Below are positions 16,393 through 25,578 of a stretch of 64,000 nucleotides of DNA, piece after piece. A program made the translations under genes and the position numbers. Under the pieces are notes generated by a model. That model searched no databases, had not been told where the DNA came from, and saw only the letters and a list, made by a program, of their open reading frames with translations. Numbering within the stretch: position 1 is the first letter of the stretch; the number at the start of each line of letters is the position of its first letter. Location: positions 62,001-126,000 of the forward strand of contig JAGWUP010000005.1 of assembly GCA_028868375.1 (NCBI GenBank), given 5' to 3'. Source of the stretch: Elusimicrobiota bacterium (lineage in GTDB: Bacteria; Elusimicrobiota; Elusimicrobia; UBA1565; UBA9628).

Positions 16393-16965
16393 ATGGCTGA
16401 GAATCAGGAACCAAACACGGTCGCGGCGGCTCCGGCGAGCAGGTCCTCGGGCCCTCATAGGCGTTTCGGCTCGCGCGGGCCCCGGCGCGACCGCAACGAG
16501 CGCGACGAGTTCGGCTTCAAGGAAACCGTCGTGGCGATCAACCGCGTCGCCAAGGTCGTCAAGGGCGGCAAGAGATTTTCGTTCTCCGCGCTGGTGGTCG
16601 TCGGCGACGGAGCCGGCACCGTGGGCAGCGGCCTCGGCAAGGCCAAGGAGGTCCAGTCCTCGATACAGAAGGGGAACGCCCAGGCCAAGAAGAATCTGGT
16701 CAAGTTCCCCCTGCTCAAGGACACGATCCCCCACGAGATCGTGGCGCATTTCGGCTCCGGGAAGGTTTGGATGAAGCCCGCGGCGCCGGGCACCGGCGTC
16801 ATCGCGGGAGGCGGCGTGCGCGCCGTCCTGGAGGCGGCCGGGGTCAAGAACGTGCTGACCAAGAGCCTGGGCAGCCGCAACGCGTTCAACGTCGTGGGCG
16901 CGACCCTGGAATGCCTGCGCCGCTTGCGCACTGCCGAGGATGTCGCCAAGCTTCGCGGAAAGTAG
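16393..16965 (+). CDS. rpsE: 30S ribosomal protein S5
   Basis: This 190-residue S5 has an Ala/Arg-rich N-terminal extension of about 35 residues, then [20 protein letters not shown], the [24 protein letters not shown] segment (double-stranded-RNA-binding fold) and [28 protein letters not shown]5 contributes to decoding accuracy. rplO follows directly; the rpmD gene that usually lies between them is missing. Confidence 0.96.
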   Translation: MAENQEPNTVAAAPASRSSGPHRRFGSRGPRRDRNERDEFGFKETVVAINRVAKVVKGGKRFSFSALVVVGDGAGTVGSGLGKAKEVQSSIQKGNAQAKKNLVKFPLLKDTIPHEIVAHFGSGKVWMKPAAPGTGVIAGGGVRAVLEAAGVKNVLTKSLGSRNAFNVVGATLECLRRLRTAEDVAKLRGK

Positions 16966-16974
16966 AGTTTGAGA

Positions 16975-17472
16975 ATGGCTAAAAAGAAAGCTCCGAAAAA
17001 GACGGCGATTGAGCCGGTCTCCCTGTCCCAGTTGAAGCCCATGCTCGGCGCCCGCCGCCGCCGCATCCGCCTCGGCTTCGGCGAGGGCTCCGGCCACGGG
17101 CAGACGGCCACGCGCGGGCAGAAGGGCCAGCGCAGCCGCTCCGGGGACGGCAAGCTGGTGGGCTTCGAGGGCGGGCAGACGCCGCTGCTGCGGCGCGTGC
17201 CGAAGCGGGGTTTCACCAACGGCGCCTTTAAGACCGTCTACCAGGTCGTCTCCCTGGAGTCGATCGAGCGGGTGTTCAAGAACCAGAAGGACGTGACCCT
17301 GGACGCCTTGAAAATCCACGGCTTGATCTGCGGCGGCGCGCCGGTCAAGGTCTTGGGCGACGGCGAATTGACCCGCCCCCTGGCCATCGCGGCGCACGCC
17401 TTCTCGGCGTCGGCGAAGGCCAAGATCGAGAAAGCGGGCGGCAAGCCCACGGTGGTGGCGCGGGAGCGATGA
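16975..17472 (+). CDS. rplO: 50S ribosomal protein L15
   Basis: The ATG at 16975 is preferred to an in-frame TTG at 16969. The 165-residue product contains RRRRIRLGFGEGSGHGQTATRGQKGQRSRSG and GFEGGQTPLLRRVPKRGF, the Gly/Arg-rich L15 arm, and a C-terminal domain ending in AKIEKAGGKPTVV. It is somewhat longer than the usual 145. It overlaps secY by 4 bp. Confidence 0.95.
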   Translation: MAKKKAPKKTAIEPVSLSQLKPMLGARRRRIRLGFGEGSGHGQTATRGQKGQRSRSGDGKLVGFEGGQTPLLRRVPKRGFTNGAFKTVYQVVSLESIERVFKNQKDVTLDALKIHGLICGGAPVKVLGDGELTRPLAIAAHAFSASAKAKIEKAGGKPTVVARER

Positions 17473-18803
17473 TCCAGCAATTCGGCGATCTCTTCGAGGC
17501 ATCGGACCTTCGCACGAAGGTCTTGTATACGCTGGGCGCCCTCGCCATCTATCGCGTGGGCGCCGCGATCCCGACTCCGGGAATCAACGGCGACGCCCTC
17601 AAGGCCATCTTCGACGCGCAGCGCGGCGGGCTCTTGTCCTTCCTGAACATCTTCTCCGGCGGGGCGATGGCGCGATTCTCGATTTTCTCCTTGGGCGTGA
17701 TGCCTTACATCAACGCCTCGATCATCATGAGCCTGCTGCAGGGCGCCCATGTGTTTCCGCAGTTGGACCGCCTGGAGCGGGAGGGCGAGCTGGGCCGGCG
17801 CAAGCTCAACAGCTACACCCGCTACCTGACCCTGGCCCTGGCCGCCTTCCAGGCCTTCGGCTTCACGATCGCGATCAGCAAGATGCCGACGCCGGGCGGC
17901 AACCTCCCGGTCATCCCCAATCCCACGGTCAGCTTCTATATGCTCACGGTGCTGACGCTGACGGCGGGCACCATGTTCATCATGTGGCTGGGCGAGCAGG
18001 TCACGGAGGTCGGGGTCGGCAACGGGGTCTCCCTCATCATCTTCGCCGGAATCGTCGTGCGCATTCCCTCGGCGACGATGAACCTCATCCGCTTGATCCA
18101 GGCCGAGGAGATAGGCTTGGTCCAGGCCCTGCTGCTGCTGGCGGTGCTCCTGGTCATCCTGATCCTGGTGGTCTGGGTGGAGACCGCGCAGCGCAAGATA
18201 CCGGTGCAATACGCCAAGCGGGTGGTCGGGCGCAAGATGTACGGCGGCGCCCAGAGCTATCTGCCGCTGAAGGTCGATCAGTCGGGCGTCATCGCCGTCA
18301 TCTTCGCGGTCTCCCTGCTTGCGGTGCCGATGACGGTGGTGCAGTTCGCCCCGAACACGGCCTGGGCCCAGAAGCTGATGGGCTTCTTGAACGGCAGCAA
18401 CTGGGTCTATCAATTGGTGTACGCCGCCTTGATCGTATTCTTCTGCTACTTTTACAACTCCGTCTCGATCAATCCGGAGGACCTCGCCGACAACATGAAG
18501 AAGTCCGGCGGCTTCATCCCGGGCTATCGCCCCGGAGAGTCCACGGCCAGGTACATCGAGTGGGTTCTGGAGCGGATCACCCTGGGCGGAGCCTTGTTCG
18601 TGGCCGCGATCGCGGTGCTGCCGGACTGGATGCGGATACGCTTCAACGTGCCTTTCTTCTTCGGGGGGACGGCCCTGCTGATCGTCGTGGGCGTGGCTCT
18701 GGATACGATGGGGCAGCTGGAGGCCCAGTTGATCATGCGCCATTACGAGGGATTCTTGAAAAAGGGCCGGCTGAGGCAGCGCTGGTTCAACGTCGGTTCC
18801 TAG
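17469..18803 (+). CDS. secY: Sec translocase channel subunit SecY
   Basis: This 444-residue ten-helix membrane protein has the SecY landmarks PGIN near the start, NIFSGGAMARFSIFSLGVMPYINASIIM in helix 2, GVGNGVSLIIFAGI, NPEDLADNMKKSGGFIPGYRPG, and the cytoplasmic loop QRKIPVQYAKR. It forms the channel with SecE and SecG for protein export and membrane insertion. It shares 4 bp with rplO. A 90-nt structured spacer separates it from adk. Confidence 0.97.
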   Translation: MIQQFGDLFEASDLRTKVLYTLGALAIYRVGAAIPTPGINGDALKAIFDAQRGGLLSFLNIFSGGAMARFSIFSLGVMPYINASIIMSLLQGAHVFPQLDRLEREGELGRRKLNSYTRYLTLALAAFQAFGFTIAISKMPTPGGNLPVIPNPTVSFYMLTVLTLTAGTMFIMWLGEQVTEVGVGNGVSLIIFAGIVVRIPSATMNLIRLIQAEEIGLVQALLLLAVLLVILILVVWVETAQRKIPVQYAKRVVGRKMYGGAQSYLPLKVDQSGVIAVIFAVSLLAVPMTVVQFAPNTAWAQKLMGFLNGSNWVYQLVYAALIVFFCYFYNSVSINPEDLADNMKKSGGFIPGYRPGESTARYIEWVLERITLGGALFVAAIAVLPDWMRIRFNVPFFFGGTALLIVVGVALDTMGQLEAQLIMRHYEGFLKKGRLRQRWFNVGS

Positions 18804-18889
18804 GACCTGTGACACGATTATATAGACGATTTGGAGGCGTGAGCTTGAGGCGATTTTGGGCTGCGCCCGCGTCGCTCCAAACAGGTCCT
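18802..18889 (+). repeat. nested inverted-repeat element between secY and adk
   Basis: A perfect 9-bp inverted repeat AGGACCTGT (18802-18810) / ACAGGTCCT (18881-18889) bounds the spacer. Inside are TTTGGAG (18830-18836) / CTCCAAA (18875-18881) and a small hairpin GGGC-TGC-GCCC (18858-18868). The left arm overlaps the secY stop codon; the right arm ends 5 nt before the adk start. It could be a structured RNA that controls adk or transcript processing, or the remnant of a small insertion flanked by TA. Which one cannot be told from a single copy. Confidence 0.5.
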
Positions 18890-18893
18890 TAGC

Positions 18894-19544
18894 ATGATCG
18901 TCATTCTCCTCGGCGCTCCCGGTTCCGGCAAGGGCACGCAGTCCAAGGCCCTCGCGGCTTTGTATGGATTCAGCCATCTGTCGACCGGGGATATCTTCCG
19001 CGCCGAGATCGCGCAGAAGACGGAGCTGGGCAAGAAGGCCTCCGAGTACGTCAAGAGCGGCAAGCTCGTGCCGGACGCCGTCGTCACCGAGATGGTGGCG
19101 GGCAAGCTAGAGCCGGGGCGGCGTTACCTGCTGGACGGCTTCCCCAGGAACGTCGAGCAGGCGCGCTCGCTAGACGGCCTGCTCGAGCGCAGCGGCTCCA
19201 GCGTCGATCGAGTGATCCTGCTGGAGCTGCCGCAGGCCGAGGCGCTCAAGCGCCTGACCTCCCGCCGCGTTTGCTCCAAGTGCGGCGCGGTCTACAATAC
19301 GCTGACGAGGCCTCCCAAAGTCGAGGGCCGTTGCGACGACTGCGAGGGCGAGCTCGCGCAGCGAGAAGACGACTCCGAGGCCACGGCCAAGAAGCGATGG
19401 ATGGTCTTCGAGGACCTGACTTCCCCCTTGATCGCCTATTATAAGGCGGAGGGCGTCTTCGCTCGCGTCGACGCGTCCCAGGAGCCCGAGGCCGTGACGG
19501 CCGCCCTCTCCGGGCTGGTCGACGGCGGGGGGGCGGGGCGCTGA
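18894..19544 (+). CDS. adk: adenylate kinase, zinc-lid type
   Basis: This 216-residue enzyme interconverts 2 ADP with ATP and AMP. The P-loop GAPGSGKGTQ is at the N-terminus, the AMP-binding STGDIFR and LLDGFPRN follow, and the LID carries four cysteines (CSKC and CDDC), the zinc-binding form. Catalytic arginines are in SRRVC and KKRWMVFE. No Shine-Dalgarno sequence is seen; the start is preceded by AGGTCCTTAGC. The stop overlaps the map start by one base (TGATG). Confidence 0.96.
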   Translation: MIVILLGAPGSGKGTQSKALAALYGFSHLSTGDIFRAEIAQKTELGKKASEYVKSGKLVPDAVVTEMVAGKLEPGRRYLLDGFPRNVEQARSLDGLLERSGSSVDRVILLELPQAEALKRLTSRRVCSKCGAVYNTLTRPPKVEGRCDDCEGELAQREDDSEATAKKRWMVFEDLTSPLIAYYKAEGVFARVDASQEPEAVTAALSGLVDGGGAGR

Positions 19545-20314
19545 TGTTGTCCGCCAAGACCGTGGAGATCAAGAGCGCCAAGGAGCTGGCCCTGATGCGC
19601 CGGGCCGGCGCCATCGTCGCGCAGACGCTGCAAGTGCTCTCCTCCAGCCTTCGCGCCGGGATGACGACCCTGGAGTTGGACCAGATCGCGATGCGCGAGT
19701 TGGCCGCCAGGAAGGCAAAACCGGCCTTCCTCGGCTACCATGGCTTTCCCGCTTGCTTGTGCGTGTCCCTCAACAAGGAAGTCGTCCACGGCATCCCTTC
19801 GGCCGCGCGCAAGGTGGCGGACGGAGACCTCGTCAGCCTCGACTTCGGCTGCGTGGTCGACGGCTTCTACTCGGACGCGGCGGTGACGCTCGCCGTGGGG
19901 CGCGTGCCGCAGTCCTCGCGCAAGCTGGTCGAGGTCACGCGCGAGTCCCTGGGCAAGGGCATCGAGGCGATGCGGCCCGGCAATCGCCTGGGAGACGTCT
20001 CCTCCGCCGTGCAGGCCTGCGTCGAGGCCAACGGCTATTCCGTCGTGCGGGACTTCGTGGGGCACGGCATCGGCCGCGCCCTCCACGAGGATCCGCCGGT
20101 GCCCAATTACGGAAAGGCCGGCACCGGGCTCAGGCTTCAGCCGGGCCTGGTCCTGGCCATCGAGCCGATGGTCAACGCGGGCGCTGCGGAGGTCGACGTC
20201 CTGGAGGACGGCTGGACGGCCGTCACGAGGGACGGCTCCCTCTCCGCCCATTTCGAGCATACGGTGGTCGTCACCGAAGACGGTCCGGAGATACTTACGG
20301 TTGCCAATGGCTAA
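19544..20314 (+). CDS. map: methionine aminopeptidase type I
   Basis: The 256-residue product has the pita-bread fold signatures [22 protein letters not shown], the metal ligands in [19 protein letters not shown], the histidine in [16 protein letters not shown], and the glutamates in AIEPMVNAG and [11 protein letters not shown]. It removes initiator methionine from nascent proteins. Its place between adk and infA is the classic spc order. Confidence 0.97.
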   Translation: MLSAKTVEIKSAKELALMRRAGAIVAQTLQVLSSSLRAGMTTLELDQIAMRELAARKAKPAFLGYHGFPACLCVSLNKEVVHGIPSAARKVADGDLVSLDFGCVVDGFYSDAAVTLAVGRVPQSSRKLVEVTRESLGKGIEAMRPGNRLGDVSSAVQACVEANGYSVVRDFVGHGIGRALHEDPPVPNYGKAGTGLRLQPGLVLAIEPMVNAGAAEVDVLEDGWTAVTRDGSLSAHFEHTVVVTEDGPEILTVANG

Positions 20315-20522
20315 AGAAGACAAGATAGAGATAGAGGGCAGCATCGTCGAGGCGCTGCCCAATGCCATGTTCCGCGTCGAGATTCCCGGCGGGAAGGTCA
20401 TTCTCGCCCATATCTCGGGGAAGATGCGCATGCATTACATCAAGATTCTGCCCGGAGACAAGGTCAGGTTGGAGCTGTCGCCGTATGACCTGACGCGCGG
20501 GCGCATTACCTTTAGGGAGTGA
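20307..20522 (+). CDS. infA: translation initiation factor IF-1
   Basis: The 71-residue OB-fold protein starts [26 protein letters not shown] and ends [15 protein letters not shown], the normal IF-1. The ATG at 20307 is inside map (8-bp overlap) and gives the canonical N-terminus; a TTG at 20301 is an alternative that would add two residues. IF-1 blocks the A site during initiation. Confidence 0.96.
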   Translation: MAKEDKIEIEGSIVEALPNAMFRVEIPGGKVILAHISGKMRMHYIKILPGDKVRLELSPYDLTRGRITFRE

Positions 20523-20531
20523 GTTGGGGCT

Positions 20532-20645
20532 ATGAAAGTGAGATCCAGCGTCAAGCCGATCTGTCAGAAGTGCAGGGTGGTCAAGCGCAACGGCGTCGTG
20601 CGCGTGTTGTGCTCGAATCCGAAACATAAGCAGAGGCAGGGTTAG
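20532..20645 (+). CDS. rpmJ: 50S ribosomal protein L36
   Basis: A 37-residue ORF begins [20 protein letters not shown]. It carries the zinc ligands Cys11, Cys14, Cys27 and His32 of the C+ form of L36 and ends KHKQRQG. It lies between infA and rpsM, its standard place, with TTGGGGC before the ATG. Confidence 0.96.
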   Translation: MKVRSSVKPICQKCRVVKRNGVVRVLCSNPKHKQRQG

Positions 20646-20653
20646 GAGGAAGC

Positions 20654-21040
20654 ATGGCACGCGTGGCGGGCGTAGACCTTCCGAAGAACAAGCGCATCGA
20701 CGTGGCGCTTCGGTACCTTTACGGCATCGGCAAGACCACCAGCGGCGAGCTGCTCGAGAAGCTCAATGGGGCCATCGATCCGAAGACTCGCGTCAAGGAC
20801 CTCAGCGAGGCGCAGGTCGGCCTCATCAACAATATTTTGACCAAGGAGTACAAGGTCGAGGGAGAGTTGCGCCGGGAGCTGCAAGGCAACCTGCATCGTC
20901 TCTCCGACATAGGCTCCTATCGCGGCAGCCGGCATCGCCGAAACCTGCCCGCGCGCGGCCAGCGCACGCGCACCAACGCCCGCACGCGCCGCGGCCGCCG
21001 CAAGACGGTCGGCGTCGGGAAATCCGTCGAGAAGAAATAG
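20654..21040 (+). CDS. rpsM: 30S ribosomal protein S13
   Basis: The 128-residue product contains [25 protein letters not shown], a helix-hairpin-helix region, and the C-terminal [24 protein letters not shown] that contacts the P-site tRNA. Length is typical. AGGAGGAAGC precedes the ATG. Confidence 0.97.
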   Translation: MARVAGVDLPKNKRIDVALRYLYGIGKTTSGELLEKLNGAIDPKTRVKDLSEAQVGLINNILTKEYKVEGELRRELQGNLHRLSDIGSYRGSRHRRNLPARGQRTRTNARTRRGRRKTVGVGKSVEKK

Positions 21041-21054
21041 GAAGGGGTTAGAGA

Positions 21055-21468
21055 ATGGCTGATGGGAAAACAGCGGCGACCGCAAAACCGGCGACCGCGC
21101 CGAAGAAGAAGAACTGGAAAAGCCTGACGTTCGCCAAGGTCTTCATCCAGTGCTCGTTCAACAACACGATCGTCTCCTTGGCGGACGACAGGGGCGACGT
21201 GCTCGCCTGGGCGTCCGCGGGGGGCAGCGGTTTTCGAGGCACGAAGAAGGGCACGCCCTTCGCGGCCGGCGTCACCTCCAGCAAGGTGGCCAAGCGCGCC
21301 CTGGAGCTCGGCGTCAAGCAGGTGGCGGTTTTCGTCAAGGGGCCGGGACCCGGCCGCGAGACGGCCGTGCGCTCGCTGGCCAACGCCGGCCTGATCGTCG
21401 TGGCGCTCAAGGACGTGACGCCCTTGCCGCATAACGGCTGCCGTCCGCCAAAGGCGAGGAGAGTCTAG
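21055..21468 (+). CDS. rpsK: 30S ribosomal protein S11
   Basis: This 137-residue S11 has an N-terminal Ala/Lys/Thr-rich segment and then [54 protein letters not shown] and a terminal [15 protein letters not shown]. It is a platform protein near the Shine-Dalgarno helix. Confidence 0.97.
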   Translation: MADGKTAATAKPATAPKKKNWKSLTFAKVFIQCSFNNTIVSLADDRGDVLAWASAGGSGFRGTKKGTPFAAGVTSSKVAKRALELGVKQVAVFVKGPGPGRETAVRSLANAGLIVVALKDVTPLPHNGCRPPKARRV

Positions 21469-21470
21469 AC

Positions 21471-22097
21471 ATGTCCAGGTACATCGAATCCGTCTGCAAG
21501 CTTTGCCGCCGCGAGCAGACCAAGCTGTTCCTCAAGGGCGAGAAGTGCTACACGAAGTGCGTCCTGGAGAAGCGCCCGACCACTCCCGGCATGGCCAAGC
21601 CCCAGCGCGGCAAGCCCTCCGCCTACGCCATCCGCCTTCGCGAGAAGCAGAAGCTGCGCCATCTGGTTTCCATGAACGAGAAGGCGTTCGAGGTCCTCGT
21701 GAACAAGGCCTCCAAGGCGCGAGAGTCCTCCGGCGATCACTTGCTCCGCTCCCTGGAGCTGCGGCTCGACAACGTCGTGCGCCGCATGGGCGTGGCGACT
21801 TCCTTGAAGACCGCGCGCCAGCTCGTCCTGCACGGGCACGTGAAGGTGGACGGCAAGCCGGTCAACATCCCTTCTTACGCCTGCGAGGCGGGGCAGACGG
21901 TGGCGCTCTCGCCAAAGCTCAAGGAGAACGTCGGCGTCAAGCTGTCCCTGGACACGGCCAAGCGCCTCAATCAGCGGCCCGCCTTCGGGGAATGGAAGGA
22001 AGATGAGCTTTCCTTCAGGATTCTTCGCCAGCCGGAGCGCGCCGAGATGTCGTTCCCGGTCACCGAGCAGTTGATCATCGAGTATTACAGCAAGTAA
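21471..22097 (+). CDS. rpsD: 30S ribosomal protein S4, zinc-binding type
   Basis: The 208-residue product begins with CKLC and CYTKC, the four-cysteine zinc site of C+ S4 proteins. The S4 RNA-binding fold follows (SLELRLDNVVRRMGVATSLKTARQLVLHGHVKVDG). S4 nucleates 30S assembly. It lies 2 nt after rpsK and 26 nt before rpoA, the alpha operon order. Confidence 0.96.
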   Translation: MSRYIESVCKLCRREQTKLFLKGEKCYTKCVLEKRPTTPGMAKPQRGKPSAYAIRLREKQKLRHLVSMNEKAFEVLVNKASKARESSGDHLLRSLELRLDNVVRRMGVATSLKTARQLVLHGHVKVDGKPVNIPSYACEAGQTVALSPKLKENVGVKLSLDTAKRLNQRPAFGEWKEDELSFRILRQPERAEMSFPVTEQLIIEYYSK

Positions 22098-22123
22098 CGG
22101 CCGTCAAAAAGAGGGTTAACGAA

Positions 22124-23143
22124 ATGGCTTACAAAGAACTGATCCTGCCGCAGAAGCTTTCGGTCGATGAAAAGACGATGTCGGACAGCTACGCGAAGTT
22201 CGTCGCCGAGCCCTACGAGCGTGGCTACGGGCACACGGTGGGCAACGCCTTGCGCCGCGTCCTGCTCTCGTCTCTGGAAGGCGCCGCCGTCACCGCCGTG
22301 CGCATCGATAAGGCCCAGCATGAGTACCAGACCGTCACCGGGGTCAAGGAGGACGTCATGACGATCCTCCTGAACCTGAAGCGGCTGCGGGTGAAGCTCT
22401 TCTCGAACGGCCCGGAGACCATCTATCTCGCGGCCAAGAAGGAAGGCGAGGTCAAGGCGGGCCTCATCCAAGGCAACGCGAACGTCGAGATCGTCAATCC
22501 CGACCTGGTCCTGGCCCATCTCGAGGCCGGCGGCAAGCTCGACATGGAGATAGAGATCTCCAAGGGCCGCGGCTACGTTTCCGCGGAGGAGCTCTCGCAG
22601 CAGAACCAGTGGCCGGCGGGCTTCCTACCGGTCGACGCCCTCTTCTCCCCGGTCGAAAAGGTGCACTACGACGTGGAGAACGCGCGGGTCGGCCAAGTCA
22701 CGGACTACGACCGCCTGATCCTGGAGATATGGACCGACGGCTCGCTTAATCCGGCGGAGTCGCTCATCCAGTCCTCCAAGCTCTTGCGGGAGTCCCTCAA
22801 TATCTTCATCCCCGAGGAAGAGCAGGCGCTGCCGGCGGAAGCCGGCCTGGGCGGCGGGGAGGGCATGTCGGATGAGATCAGCGGGCTTCCCATGGACGCC
22901 AAGCTCAAGGAAATTCTGGGCCAGCCCATCGAGATGATAGAGCTGTCCTCGCGCGCCTCGAACTGCTTGAAGGTCGCCCGGATCAAGACGATCGGCGAGC
23001 TCGTGTCCAAGCGAGACGAGGAGCTTCTGGCCGTCAAGAACTTCGGCAAGAAGTCCCTCGACGAGATCAAGGACCGCCTCAAGGACATGGGCTTGTCCCT
23101 GGGGATGCAGATCGGCGCGCAGGCCGCCGTTCCGGCGGCCTGA
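22124..23143 (+). CDS. rpoA: RNA polymerase alpha subunit
   Basis: This 339-residue subunit has the N-terminal dimerisation domain (FVAEPYERGYGHTVGNALRRVLLSSLEGAAVT), the second beta module, a linker around EEEQALPAEAGLGGGEG, and the C-terminal helix-hairpin-helix domain (ELSSRASNCLKVARIKTIGELV, KNFGKKSLDEIK) that contacts UP elements and activators. Length is standard. Confidence 0.98.
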   Translation: MAYKELILPQKLSVDEKTMSDSYAKFVAEPYERGYGHTVGNALRRVLLSSLEGAAVTAVRIDKAQHEYQTVTGVKEDVMTILLNLKRLRVKLFSNGPETIYLAAKKEGEVKAGLIQGNANVEIVNPDLVLAHLEAGGKLDMEIEISKGRGYVSAEELSQQNQWPAGFLPVDALFSPVEKVHYDVENARVGQVTDYDRLILEIWTDGSLNPAESLIQSSKLLRESLNIFIPEEEQALPAEAGLGGGEGMSDEISGLPMDAKLKEILGQPIEMIELSSRASNCLKVARIKTIGELVSKRDEELLAVKNFGKKSLDEIKDRLKDMGLSLGMQIGAQAAVPAA

Positions 23144-23175
23144 GGCGGAATTTGGTATAAGTTCAGGAGTTCTTA

Positions 23176-23520
23176 ATGATCAAGACCACGGGTGGACGGA
23201 AATTAGCGGTGACCACCTCCCATCGGCGCGCTCTCTTGCGGAACATGGCGACCAGCCTCTTCCACCACGAGAAGGTCGAGACGACGCTGGCCAAGGCCAA
23301 GGAGCTGAGGCCTTTCGCGGAGAGGATCATCACGCAGGCCAAGCAGGGCAAGCATTACGAGGTGCGCCGGGTCATCTCGGACAAGCTCGTCTACAAGAAG
23401 CTCTTCCAGGTCATCGCTCCTCGGTACAAGGAACGCCCCGGGGGCTACACGCGCATATTGCATCTGGCCGCGCGCGGCGGCGACAACGCCAAGCGCGGGC
23501 TCATCTCGCTGGTCAGTTAG
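23176..23520 (+). CDS. rplQ: 50S ribosomal protein L17
   Basis: The 114-residue product contains HRRALLRNMATSLFHHEKVETTLAKAKELRPFAERII and ends RGGDNAKRGLISLVS, diagnostic for L17. CAGGAG precedes the ATG by 7 nt. It closes the alpha cluster; mreB begins 3 nt after its stop. Confidence 0.96.
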   Translation: MIKTTGGRKLAVTTSHRRALLRNMATSLFHHEKVETTLAKAKELRPFAERIITQAKQGKHYEVRRVISDKLVYKKLFQVIAPRYKERPGGYTRILHLAARGGDNAKRGLISLVS

Positions 23521-23523
23521 CGC

Positions 23524-24576
23524 ATGTTCGACTTTCTGTTTAGTCTGTTCTCCAACGACATGGGGATAGACCTCGGGACGGCGAACACCTTGGTCTACGT
23601 CAAGAACCAGGGGATCGTCCTGCGGGAACCTTCCGTCGTGGCGATCGACCGAGAAAGCCGCCGGGTGCTGGCGATCGGGGCGGAGGCCAAGCGCATGCTC
23701 GGCCGCACGCCCTCCTCCATCATCGCCGTGCGCCCCCTCAAGAACGGAGTCATCGCGGATTTCGAAGTGACGCAGGAGATGATCAAGTATTTCATCCGCA
23801 AGGTCCACAACCGCCGCTCCCTCCTGCATCCCCGCATCGTCATCGGCATCCCCTCCGGCATCACCGAGGTGGAGCGCCGCGCCGTCCAGGAGTCGGCGGA
23901 GCAGGCCGGGGCGCGGGAGGTTTACTTGATCGAGGAGCCGATGGCCGCGGCCATCGGGGCGGACCTGCCGATCTCCGAGCCGCACGGCAATTTCATCGTG
24001 GACATCGGCGGCGGGACCACCGAGGCGGCGGTGATTTCCCTGGGCGGCCTGGTGGTCTCGAAGTCGATCGACATCGCCGGCGACGAGATGGACGAGGCGG
24101 TGATGATGCATTTCCGCCGCAAGTACAATCTTTTGATCGGGGAGACGACGTCGGAGGACGTCAAGATACAGATCGGCTCCGTTTTCCCGCTCAAGGAAGA
24201 GAAGACGATGGAAGTGAAAGGCCGGGATCAGGCGACCGGCCTTCCGAAGACGGTTCTGATCACCTCCGAGGAGGTGCGCCAGGCTCTGATGGAGCCCGTG
24301 CAGCTGATCCTCGACGTGATCAAGAACACGCTGGAGGAGACTCCGGCGGAATTAGCCGCGGATTTGGTGGATCGCGGGATCATGTTGGCGGGCGGCGGAT
24401 CGCTGTTGAGGGGCCTTCCAGACCTCATTCGGCAGGAGACGGAGCTGCCCGTGCATCGTGCCGCGGATCCCTTGAGTTGCGTGGCGATGGGGACCGGGAA
24501 GTTCCTGGAGGAGCTCGATCGCATCATGGATCGGCGCCCGGACTTCGTGACGTCCTATCGCTACCGCAACAGCTAG
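23524..24576 (+). CDS. mreB: rod-shape cytoskeletal protein MreB
   Basis: This 350-residue actin homologue has phosphate loop [36 protein letters not shown], the second phosphate loop [17 protein letters not shown] and the adenosine motif [11 protein letters not shown]. MreB filaments guide sidewall peptidoglycan synthesis, which implies a rod-shaped cell. Its place 3 nt behind rplQ suggests read-through from the ribosomal operon. Confidence 0.97.
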   Translation: MFDFLFSLFSNDMGIDLGTANTLVYVKNQGIVLREPSVVAIDRESRRVLAIGAEAKRMLGRTPSSIIAVRPLKNGVIADFEVTQEMIKYFIRKVHNRRSLLHPRIVIGIPSGITEVERRAVQESAEQAGAREVYLIEEPMAAAIGADLPISEPHGNFIVDIGGGTTEAAVISLGGLVVSKSIDIAGDEMDEAVMMHFRRKYNLLIGETTSEDVKIQIGSVFPLKEEKTMEVKGRDQATGLPKTVLITSEEVRQALMEPVQLILDVIKNTLEETPAELAADLVDRGIMLAGGGSLLRGLPDLIRQETELPVHRAADPLSCVAMGTGKFLEELDRIMDRRPDFVTSYRYRNS

Positions 24577-24633
24577 GCAGTCTGCCACCAAGCCCCGCGG
24601 CGAAGTGTGTTGCTTATTGATTAGCACGCCCTT

Positions 24634-25578
24634 ATGCATCGCGAAACGCGAGCCGCTAACTACGTTCTGGCGTCGTTTACGATCGTCTCCCTGACCCTGC
24701 TGTCGTTTCCCTTGGCGGGGCCGGTGAGGGCGTTCGAGGCCTTCGCGGGCTACGTGCTCGACCCCGTGGCCTACTACGGCGCCCAAGGGGTGACGCGCTT
24801 CGGCGGCATTCCCGGTCGCTTGCGCGACTTGATCTCGGCCGACATCGAGAACCATCGCATGGAGGATCAGGTCAAGGGATTCCAGTGGATCAAGCAGGAG
24901 GCGGAGTCGCTGCGCATCGAGAACGCCCGGCTGAGGGCGGAGCTGGGACTCAAGGCTCCCCGGAGCAAGCGGGACGTGCTGTGGGCCAGCGTGATGGAGC
25001 GCGACCCCATGCGCTGGTATCGCGATATCAGGGTGCAGGCGGGCTCCAATTCGGGCGTGACGCTCAATTCCCCGGTCTTGGGACGGCTCGGCGGCCATCT
25101 GGTGGTCCTCGGGCGGATCACCGAGGTCAGGCCCAAGACCTCCGTGGTGCTGCTCGTCTCCGACGAGTTGTCGTCCGTCGCCGCCTATGTCGCCTGCGCG
25201 TCCAGCGGGACAGCCGCCGGCCAGCCGCCTCGCGGCGTGGAGGGCCTGCTGCAAGGGGAAGGCGGGGCGCGGCTGCGCTTGAACTATCTTTCTCCCGACG
25301 CCGAAGTCAGGCTCGGCGATCTGGTCTACACTTCCCCGACCTCGACGACATTCCCGCCCAACATCCTGCTGGGAGAAGTGTCGCGCATCTTCCCCCGGGA
25401 TCCGTTCCTGACTTCCCGATCCGTCGAGGTGCGCCCCGCCCTCGAGGCTTCACGCGTCAAGGAGGTCATGATCCTCAAGCAGTCCGCGGCGACCGCGGCC
25501 AAGCTCGAGGCGACGGCGCGGGCCGCCATGGGAGAGGGCGGCGAAGAGGACTCCGAGGGCGCGGAGGCGCGGCCATGA
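24634..25578 (+). CDS. mreC: rod shape-determining protein MreC
   Basis: The 314-residue product has one N-terminal transmembrane helix, a coiled coil (about 75-110, QVKGFQWIKQEAESLRIENARLRAEL) and two beta barrels with DPMRWYRDIRVQAGSNSGV and VLGRLGGHLVVLGRI. An acidic Ala/Glu-rich tail is added. It links MreB to PBP2 in the periplasm. It overlaps mreD by 4 bp. The 57-nt spacer before it has no clear ribosome binding site. Confidence 0.93.
   Translation: MHRETRAANYVLASFTIVSLTLLSFPLAGPVRAFEAFAGYVLDPVAYYGAQGVTRFGGIPGRLRDLISADIENHRMEDQVKGFQWIKQEAESLRIENARLRAELGLKAPRSKRDVLWASVMERDPMRWYRDIRVQAGSNSGVTLNSPVLGRLGGHLVVLGRITEVRPKTSVVLLVSDELSSVAAYVACASSGTAAGQPPRGVEGLLQGEGGARLRLNYLSPDAEVRLGDLVYTSPTSTTFPPNILLGEVSRIFPRDPFLTSRSVEVRPALEASRVKEVMILKQSAATAAKLEATARAAMGEGGEEDSEGAEARP

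Noticed and set aside
17238-18977. A 579-codon open frame on the minus strand
   Set aside because: It is the antisense of secY and parts of rplO and adk; the sequence is His/Gln/Asp-rich with no domain signal.
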